A DNA stretch of 64,000 bases, taken from Clostridia bacterium. GTDB lineage: Bacteria > Bacillota_A > Clostridia > TANB77 > CAG-508. Every line of letters starts with the position of its first letter. Positions within the stretch are counted from its first letter, which is position 1. The translations under genes were made by a program, and so were the position numbers. The notes under the pieces are model-generated. The model was not told the origin of the DNA and did not search any database. It saw only the letters and a list, made by a program, of their open reading frames with translations. Below are positions 59,924-64,000 of this stretch, one piece after another. Location: NCBI GenBank assembly GCA_017475185.1, contig JAFVGB010000002.1:1-64000 (forward strand). Direction: 5' to 3'.

Positions 59924-60140
59924 TTTGTTTCTCCATAAGTTTAATCAATTTATCAACCCTTTCTCTTAATTCTTCAACTTCTTTTTTTAAATCAATTACT
60001 TCTTTTTGTGTTTCTTCGATTGCATTTTCAGCTCTACGTGCTGCTGATTTAGCACTTGTAGCTTGAGCATATGTCCATATTCCAGCATTTGCATTAACTG
60101 TAAATAAACAAATAAATAAAGTAATAAATATTTTTTTCAT
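59883..60140 (-). CDS. Exported coiled-coil protein (85 aa)
   Basis: A signal peptide (MKKIFITLFICLFTVNANA, cleavage after ANA) is followed by a heptad-rich helix (~35-75). No lipobox cysteine is seen. A periplasmic coiled coil of this size is reminiscent of spanin outer parts, but a spanin call is not justified. Confidence 0.7.
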   Translation of the reverse strand: MKKIFITLFICLFTVNANAGIWTYAQATSAKSAARRAENAIEETQKEVIDLKKEVEELRERVDKLIKLMEKQNEKEKDDNNSKDS

Positions 60141-60141
60141 T

Positions 60142-60306
60142 TTATTTCTCTACCATAAATTTTGCAATTTCTTTTTTGAAATATTGACGGACTCTTTTAT
60201 GGTATTTTTTAACCATAGCTTGAATTGCGTCTTTTTCACTAGCTATACGAAAATCAACTTTAAACTCTTCGTCTGGTTTAACATTAATAGCTTTATAACT
60301 TTTCAT
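60142..60306 (-). CDS. Small basic protein (54 aa)
   Basis: ATG at 60306 with AGGAG upstream. MKSYKAINVKPDEEFKVDF... then a basic helix (KKYHKRVRQYFKKEI). It follows the structured leader at 60325-60520 and precedes the exported coiled-coil gene by 1 nt. Confidence 0.75.
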   Translation of the reverse strand: MKSYKAINVKPDEEFKVDFRIASEKDAIQAMVKKYHKRVRQYFKKEIAKFMVEK

Positions 60307-60324
60307 TTTATATCTCCTATAAAA

Positions 60325-60520
60325 AGTAAGGGGAATTAACCTATCCCCATCGGTTTGTTAGTATCCAGGGCACTTATACCATGCTGTACCTAGTTTGTTT
60401 CACCATTAATACTAGGAAATACGAACCATTCGAACTGCGGTACGACAGAATGGGTTTCAACAAAAGGTTATCCCATCAACCTTTATTTCAGATTAAGTAG
60501 CAACTCTTAATCTTCAATTG
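60325..60520 (-). ncRNA. Structured leader with predicted pseudoknot
   Basis: Minus-strand folding gives GATTAAG/CTTAATC, an H-type pseudoknot (AAAGGTT-gATGGGat-AACCTTT with loop ATGGG pairing to CCCAT downstream), CCTAGT/ACTAGG, and GGGG/CCCC followed by TTACTTTTT, just before the SD of 60142-60306. The last hairpin could be an attenuator. It begins with AATTGAAGATTAAGAGTT, also present at 52743-52760. Confidence 0.55.
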
Positions 60521-60521
60521 G

Positions 60522-60561
60522 TAAAAAAATATGACCTAATTTAATTAAAAATTAAGTCATA
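60522..60561 (-). terminator. Rho-independent terminator of the Dps-like gene
   Basis: 12-bp stem TATGACTTAATT/AATTAGGTCATA, 8-nt loop, then T7. The promoter at 60549-60583 overlaps its upstream arm. Confidence 0.85.
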
Positions 60562-60583
60562 CAAATTTAAATGTAAAGCCATT
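60549..60583 (-). promoter_or_regulatory. Early/middle-type promoter overlapping a terminator
   Basis: AATGGCTTTACA with TAATTT at 17 nt. A transcript starting here would lack the 5' arm of the terminator hairpin and so avoid it. Confidence 0.55.
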
Positions 60584-60585
60584 AA

Positions 60586-61005
60586 TTATGATAAACGAGC
60601 TAAAACTAATCCATACAATTGAGAAATAACAGAAGCCATATTATCAAGCTCAGCATTAATTCCGCGCATAGAATCTAATTTTTCTATATTCTGTAAAAAC
60701 TCATTCATCATTCTTAATAATTCTTTATACATTGGAATTATATTTTCAGATTTAGCTTCAAAAGATTTGCCTTCATACTTAACACACAATGCAGATAATT
60801 CATCAACATCATTAATATCTTTTCTACCTAAACCCATATAATATTGTTCAGCAATTGTATCTATGATACCATCATCAATATCATCATAAATACGATCAAA
60901 TAATAAATGATCAGACATGAAATTATCACCAGCAGTTTTCCAGTGATATTTCTTAGCTGTAGACTTAATTGCTTTATATAATCCAAGTATTTCAATTAAC
61001 TTCAT
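60586..61005 (-). CDS. Dps-like ferritin-fold protein
   Basis: 139 residues, four-helix pattern. YHWKTAGDNFMSDHLLFDRIYDD...DTIAEQYYMG (20-58) reproduces the Dps metal-site pattern: H21-W22, H33, D-rich helix, then AE at 52-53. Dps proteins bind DNA or iron and protect DNA from oxidation. The late element at 61041-61050 implies expression with virion genes, so it may be packaged or protect progeny DNA. No targeting leader is obvious. Confidence 0.75.
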   Translation of the reverse strand: MKLIEILGLYKAIKSTAKKYHWKTAGDNFMSDHLLFDRIYDDIDDGIIDTIAEQYYMGLGRKDINDVDELSALCVKYEGKSFEAKSENIIPMYKELLRMMNEFLQNIEKLDSMRGINAELDNMASVISQLYGLVLARLS

Positions 61006-61036
61006 AATTCCACACTATAAATAAAAATTACTTTTC

Positions 61037-61050
61037 ATTTATATTAGAAC
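61037..61050 (-). promoter_or_regulatory. Late promoter element GTTCTAATATAAAT
   Basis: 45 nt upstream of the Dps-like gene, right after the TAG stop of 61055-61261. Confidence 0.65.
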
Positions 61051-61054
61051 ATTA

Positions 61055-61261
61055 CTACTTTTTCTTTTTGCCTTTAGTATCAACTACAACAGCAACTTCT
61101 TTTTTAGGTCCTTTAATATTACACTTTGGAGCCTTACCAACATTTTTGGAAATTTTACAAAGCATAGGACTTAATTTTAAATGCTTAGCCCATCTTTTCT
61201 TAAATAATTGCTCTTCGAATAAACGTTGTTTTTCTTCATATGACAGCTCTTTATCAGCCAT
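61055..61261 (-). CDS. Small basic protein (68 aa)
   Basis: Very Lys-rich C-terminus (CNIKGPKKEVAVVVDTKGKKKK). AAAGGAG upstream. Ends in TAG. Probably co-transcribed with 61293-61667 as a late gene. Possibly DNA-binding. Confidence 0.72.
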   Translation of the reverse strand: MADKELSYEEKQRLFEEQLFKKRWAKHLKLSPMLCKISKNVGKAPKCNIKGPKKEVAVVVDTKGKKKK

Positions 61262-61292
61262 TTTTATATAACTCCTTTATTAAGTTGTTGTT

Positions 61293-61667
61293 TTAACGTG
61301 AAAAATTTTTAAAATGTTTTTGTGTTTCAATAAATATATTATTATCCATTACTTTTGCTTTTTCTTTTGCTAATTGTTCATAATAAGCATATCTATCTTT
61401 CGTTAAAGGATAATAATATAAAGCTTTTGAATCTAGAATAACATATTTTTTAATTTCTTGTTCTGATTTATTTGCATATACATCACAAAGCATATCAAAA
61501 AACTGTTGTTGTAACTCTTCATCTTGCATAGACTTTTTATAATATCGTGATACTTTATGAGCTTCAACTGCAATATTAGCTTGAGTTTCTATAGCTCTTT
61601 GTTTATCACCAGACAATTCGATAAATTTAGACTCCTTTTTTAAAAATGAAAAATGTCTATAATTCAT
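61293..61667 (-). CDS. Late protein of unknown function (124 aa)
   Basis: Helical, Tyr- and Lys-rich protein with a late element 55 nt upstream. No targeting leader. Possibly virion-associated. Confidence 0.7.
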   Translation of the reverse strand: MNYRHFSFLKKESKFIELSGDKQRAIETQANIAVEAHKVSRYYKKSMQDEELQQQFFDMLCDVYANKSEQEIKKYVILDSKALYYYPLTKDRYAYYEQLAKEKAKVMDNNIFIETQKHFKNFSR

Positions 61668-61708
61668 TTTAATTGTATCCTATAAAAATTCATAAAAATT
61701 AATCAAAT

Positions 61709-61722
61709 ATTATCATTAGAAC
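61709..61722 (-). promoter_or_regulatory. Late promoter element GTTCTAATGATAAT
   Basis: 55 nt upstream of 61293-61667. Confidence 0.62.
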
Positions 61723-61733
61723 TAAAATATCAT

Positions 61734-61772
61734 TTGTCCATTTTAAAAACAAGACCTAGGAATTTTTAAAAC
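61734..61772. repeat. Dispersed repeat, copy 2
   Basis: TTTGTCCATTTTAAA...CCTAGGAATTTTT, related to 26112-26156; immediately upstream (minus) of the late element. The stretch 61773-61848 has no gene. Confidence 0.5.
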
Positions 61773-61848
61773 TCTATGTTATTTCATAGGACAGATCATA
61801 ACATTATTGAGATGCCATAGGATTACTGGGACAATTCTTTATATAAAC

Positions 61849-61922
61849 TGGCTAGGGTACATGGATTCGAACCACGATTAACGGAGTCAAATTCCGCTTT
61901 CCGACCATTAGAAGATACCCTA
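61849..61922 (-). tRNA. tRNA-Gln(TTG)
   Basis: Anticodon loop ATTTGAC, weak U1-A72 first pair and G73 as in Gln tRNAs, CCA encoded. Confidence 0.9.
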
Positions 61923-61935
61923 AATAAAAAGAGAA

Positions 61936-61977
61936 GGGAACAGGGACCGTATGATGTAATCTCAGTGTATTGTTCCC
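61936..61977 (-). other. Hairpin in the tRNA cluster
   Basis: GGGAACA/TGTTCCC closes a 28-nt loop that includes GATTACATCAT, close to the TTACATCG box of the Y-like RNAs. Confidence 0.4.
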
Positions 61978-61986
61978 ATAAAGAAA

Positions 61987-62041
61987 GTGACTTTTTGATC
62001 ACATAGTTTATCACTACTGAACCTAAACGGAGAAGTCACTA
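61987..62041 (-). ncRNA. Small closed-stem RNA (55 nt)
   Basis: Perfect 8-bp AGTGACTT/AAGTCACT closing stem. Identity unknown. Confidence 0.4.
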
Positions 62042-62057
62042 AAGAAACTCCCTAAAA

Positions 62058-62182
62058 TTTGACAATTGTAACCCTATTCTATCATTTCAAATATGTTACT
62101 TCCTGTTCGGTCTGTACTCAGCAATCAGGACTAGCTTGGAGGAACTAAATATATTAAAGTCAACCTATTTTTTATTGTCAAA
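62058..62182 (-). ncRNA. Closed-stem RNA (125 nt)
   Basis: 9-bp closing stem TTTGACAAT/ATTGTCAAA. Inside, TTCCT/AGGAA with flanking TTTA/TAA pairs. GC-richer than surroundings. Comparable in size and location to the stable RNA species in the T4 tRNA cluster, but no homology is claimed. Confidence 0.45.
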
Positions 62183-62191
62183 ATTTAAAAA

Positions 62192-62285
62192 TGGCACCCC
62201 GTAAACTGATTCGAACAGCATTCCCGTACTAATTGATTGGAGCTATAGACATTTCAATCAGCGGTCACCATGACTACAACGAGGT
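62192..62285 (-). ncRNA. tRNA-like RNA with abnormal anticodon region
   Basis: Acceptor ACCTCGT/ACGGGGT, D-like GTC..GAC, T-arm GCTG-TTCGAAT-CAGT, G73 and encoded CCA, but the central arm TGATTG/CAATCA has a 15-nt loop and a long extra region. Either a tRNA with an insertion in the anticodon loop or a tRNA mimic. Confidence 0.55.
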
Positions 62286-62295
62286 ATTAAATATT

Positions 62296-62414
62296 CTTCT
62301 TGACAAGACTCGAACTTGTACCAAAACCTTAAGTGGAGTTATGCTTCCGCACGTTAGTGTTTAGTAACATAACTATGATATCACTAAATCTATCCATTTT
62401 TACACCACAAGAAG
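62296..62414 (-). ncRNA. tRNA-like RNA with large insert (119 nt)
   Basis: 7-bp acceptor CTTCTTG/CAAGAAG and T-arm ACAAG-TTCGAGT-CTTGT with no CCA. The interior is far too long for a tRNA and includes TTTAGT/ACTAAA. Resembles a tRNA-like module attached to another RNA. Confidence 0.5.
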
Positions 62415-62454
62415 TTAATATATTCTTAATAAAAAGAAACAATATAATTAAAAT

Positions 62455-62533
62455 TGGCGCCCCCACATGATTTCCACACATTATCTTGGACCTACATCCT
62501 AAGCTATCTATTCGCGACTAGATATAACAGGGC
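62455..62533 (-). ncRNA. Degenerate tRNA-like RNA
   Basis: CCA encoded with G73, acceptor partly paired (GCCC/GGGC), TCTA/TAGA D-arm, but an irregular anticodon arm and no TTC in the T-loop. Possible decayed tRNA. Confidence 0.4.
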
Positions 62534-62540
62534 ATAAAAC

Positions 62541-62625
62541 TGGTGGAAGGGGTTGGACTCGAACCAACGAACCCCAAAGGGAGGGGATTTACAGTCCCCA
62601 GCAATTGCCACTATGCGACCCTTCC
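62541..62625 (-). tRNA. tRNA-Tyr(GTA)
   Basis: Anticodon loop CTGTAAA, long variable arm, canonical T-arm, CCA encoded. Confidence 0.94.
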
Positions 62626-62640
62626 ATTATTTAATAAAAA

Positions 62641-62800
62641 TAAAGCATTAGAGGAATCGAACCTCAATTCCTATGAAAGCGTGCTTATATCAAAGTTTAG
62701 CTTCCATATCAGTCTATTATGGAGTTTATCCACTGCCACGGGTACCCTTTCGGTAGGTATGCGCACTTCCCAGCGTGGCTGTTACCACAACTCTGCTTTA
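62641..62800 (-). ncRNA. tRNA-like RNA with ~90-nt insert
   Basis: Ends pair as TAAAGCA/TGCTTTA; the 3' side carries a T-arm GAGG-TTCGATT-CCTC. The interior holds GCCACG/CGTGGC enclosing TACC-GAAA-GGTA with a GNRA-type tetraloop. No CCA. Too long for a tRNA, too short for most self-splicing introns. Confidence 0.52.
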
Positions 62801-62820
62801 TATTTTGTAATAACAAAAAT

Positions 62821-62898
62821 TGGTCGGGGCGAGAGGATTCTAACCTCCGACATCTTGCTCCCAAAGCAAGCGCTCTAAACAGGCTGAGCTACGCCCCG
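62821..62898 (-). tRNA. tRNA-Pro(TGG)
   Basis: Anticodon loop TTTGGGA; T-loop TTAGAAT; CCA encoded. Confidence 0.9.
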
Positions 62899-62899
62899 A

Positions 62900-62990
62900 T
62901 GGTGGAACAGGTGTGACTCGAACACACATTCTACACGGCTTATAAGGCCGCAGCTACTGAGATCCTACGTACCAATTTAGCTACTGTTCC
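62900..62990 (-). tRNA. tRNA-Ile(TAT) with D-loop insertion
   Basis: Anticodon loop CTTATAA. D-stem GCTA/TAGC encloses a ~21-nt loop, about 11-12 nt longer than normal, flanked by GTAG repeats. The rest is canonical with CCA. Confidence 0.82.
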
Positions 62991-63500
62991 TTAAATATTT
63001 TTATAGGATCTATTTTTTAAAATTTCTAAAATTGTATTATGAGCTACTCCAAATTTTCTTCCTAAAGCTCTACATCCAAATACATTATCTCTAGGTATAT
63101 AATGCTCTCTTATCCATTTTACTTGGGTATTTGTTAATTTAGCTTGAGAACTTTTTTCACCTTTATATATTTTTAATAAGCCATGTTTATTAGCATGAAT
63201 CATATTTTCTTGATTAGTACACCATTCTAAATTAGTAACAACATTATTTTGTTTATTTCCATCAATATGATTAACAAATGGTTTATTTTCTAAATTTGGT
63301 ATAAAAGCTTCTGCTACTAACCTATGAATTTTTACTGCTTTACTTTTACTATTTTTTCCATTTGGTTTTAAACAAATATTTAAATATCCTGTACGTTTAT
63401 TTAAATAACTTTTAATTATTTTACCGGATCTACCTTTTAATCTACCTAAATTACTAATAAAATACCCAGATATTTCAGTTTCTTTCCATATTTCTTCCAT
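62991..63500 (-). CDS. NUMOD4-HNH homing endonuclease
   Basis: 169 residues. NUMOD4 ('EEIWKETEISGYFISNLGRLKG', 1-22), then an HNH core 'VKIHRLVAEAFIPN...FVNHIDGNKQNNVVTNLEWCTNQENM' (~58-105) with the H, N and final H/N residues intact, and a C-terminal HTH ('GCRALGRKFGVAHNTILEIL'). Full length, so probably active. It abuts the end of tRNA-Ile, where it may have inserted. AAGAAAGGAT upstream. Confidence 0.88.
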   Translation of the reverse strand: MEEIWKETEISGYFISNLGRLKGRSGKIIKSYLNKRTGYLNICLKPNGKNSKSKAVKIHRLVAEAFIPNLENKPFVNHIDGNKQNNVVTNLEWCTNQENMIHANKHGLLKIYKGEKSSQAKLTNTQVKWIREHYIPRDNVFGCRALGRKFGVAHNTILEILKNRSYKNI

Positions 63501-63576
63501 ATAATATCCTTTCTTAATTAATATATTTAGAATATTATATTTAAATATTTCTACTAAGTTTTTATAATATTAAAAT

Positions 63577-63653
63577 TGGTACGACCAACGGGCTCTGCCC
63601 CCGTGTTTCATGCGTGAAAGGCATGTGAACTAGACTGACTATTCGATGGTCGC
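63577..63653 (-). tRNA. tRNA-Glu(TTC)
   Basis: Anticodon loop CTTTCAC. The T-loop is GGCAGAG, lacking TTC, like the Phe tRNA. CCA encoded. Confidence 0.88.
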
Positions 63654-63658
63654 ATGAA

Positions 63659-63735
63659 TGGCGGTGCTTACGGGACTTGAACCCGTGATCTTCGCCGTGA
63701 CAGGGCGATGTCCTAGACCAACTGAACGAAAGCAC
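63659..63735 (-). tRNA. tRNA-Asp(GTC)
   Basis: Anticodon loop CTGTCAC, G73, CCA encoded. Confidence 0.94.
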
Positions 63736-63741
63736 CTTAAT

Positions 63742-63828
63742 TGGTGCGCCTGACTGGAATTGAACCAGCACGGAGTTATCTCCAACAGATTTTAAGTCTG
63801 CAGCGTCTACCTATTCCGCCACAAGCGC
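63742..63828 (-). tRNA. tRNA-Leu(TAA)
   Basis: Anticodon loop CTTAAAA, long variable arm TGGAG..CTCCG, CCA encoded. Confidence 0.94.
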
Positions 63829-63835
63829 ATAAATT

Positions 63836-63910
63836 TGGCTGGGAAGGTGGGGCTCGAACCCACAACACATCGGTTAACAGCCGATTGCTCTGCCTTTGAG
63901 CTACATCCCA
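63836..63910 (-). tRNA. tRNA-Asn(GTT)
   Basis: Anticodon loop CTGTTAA, G73, CCA encoded. Confidence 0.94.
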
Positions 63911-63916
63911 ATATAA

Positions 63917-63990
63917 TGGTGCCCCCACACTGAATCGAACAATGAAATCCTCATTACAAGTGAGGTGTTATACCTTTTAACTATAGGGGC
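63917..63990 (-). tRNA. tRNA-Thr(TGT)
   Basis: Anticodon loop CTTGTAA, CCA encoded. Confidence 0.93.
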
Positions 63991-64000
63991 TTTAAGGCTA

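Noticed and set aside
59883..60140. Spanin subunit
   Set aside because: Signal peptide and coiled coil are present but there is no lipobox, partner gene or lysis cassette nearby.
61823..62014. Minus-strand frame of 63 codons
   Set aside because: It spans tRNA-Gln and flanking hairpins with no SD.
62641..62800. tmRNA
   Set aside because: There is no alanyl acceptor pair, no tag-peptide frame and it is far too short.
62543..62878. Plus-strand open frame of 111 codons
   Set aside because: It runs antisense through tRNA-Tyr and tRNA-Pro and is a by-product of tRNA sequence.

Overview
The window is part of the genome of a large, strongly AT-rich tailed phage, probably an uncultivated jumbo-type myovirus. 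The evidence is a T4 gp23-type major capsid protein, short head proteins whose N-termini look like T4 prohead-targeting peptides, a very large tail fibre, phage-type DNA enzymes (NAD ligase, dCMP deaminase, a Pnk-type kinase), dozens of small tightly packed unknown genes, free-standing homing-type nucleases, and at least 18 tRNA genes, most ending in an encoded CCA. Genes have clear Shine-Dalgarno sequences (AAAGGAG, GAAAGGAAAT). Stops are standard; a TAG separates two genes that would otherwise be in frame. The host cannot be named from the sequence.

Layout. 1-7.3 kb (minus): nucleotide and DNA metabolism plus small genes. 7.4-10.8 kb (minus): two internal-type head proteins and the tail fibre. 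10.9-18.8 kb: mostly minus-strand unknowns, a multi-zinc-ribbon protein and a sigma-70 region 4 protein. 15.5 kb and 18.9-25.2 kb (plus): late genes with prohead-targeting leaders, one carrying an ADP-ribosyltransferase-like domain, then the capsid gene, interrupted by two minus-strand HExxH proteins and a frameshifted HNH-AP2 gene. 25.2-26.3 kb: no convincing gene, but two predicted minus-strand small RNAs. 26.3-48.5 kb (minus): a long run of small accessory genes with a MoxR ATPase/VWA module. 47.9-49.1 kb: non-coding, with repeats and alternating GC-rich and AT-rich blocks, possibly a replication origin. 49.1-56.1 kb: two families of small paralogues and a membrane DnaJ. 56.2-64 kb: tRNA and small-RNA clusters around a Ro60/TROVE gene.

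Two promoter types organise the window. Early/middle-type promoters carry AAYGGYTTTAC at -35 with a TATAAT-like -10 box 15-18 bp away, often directly behind a terminator. Late genes (capsid, targeted head proteins, tail fibre, Dps-like protein) instead have GTTCTAATAAATA about 35-85 nt before the start. The sigma region 4 protein is a candidate for switching between them.

The most striking system is the TROVE (Ro60) gene at 57797-59434, followed on the same strand by four tandem RNAs. They share one architecture: a closing stem, an internal loop (AAGCGG opposite ATATTC), a second stem and UURCAUCG. The stems differ in sequence but stay paired. Two of the four hold tRNA-like T-arms and the others anticodon-arm-like hairpins. 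This looks like a phage Ro/Y-RNA particle with an expanded set of tRNA-mimic Y RNAs. Further non-canonical tRNA-like RNAs lie at 61.9-62.8 kb.
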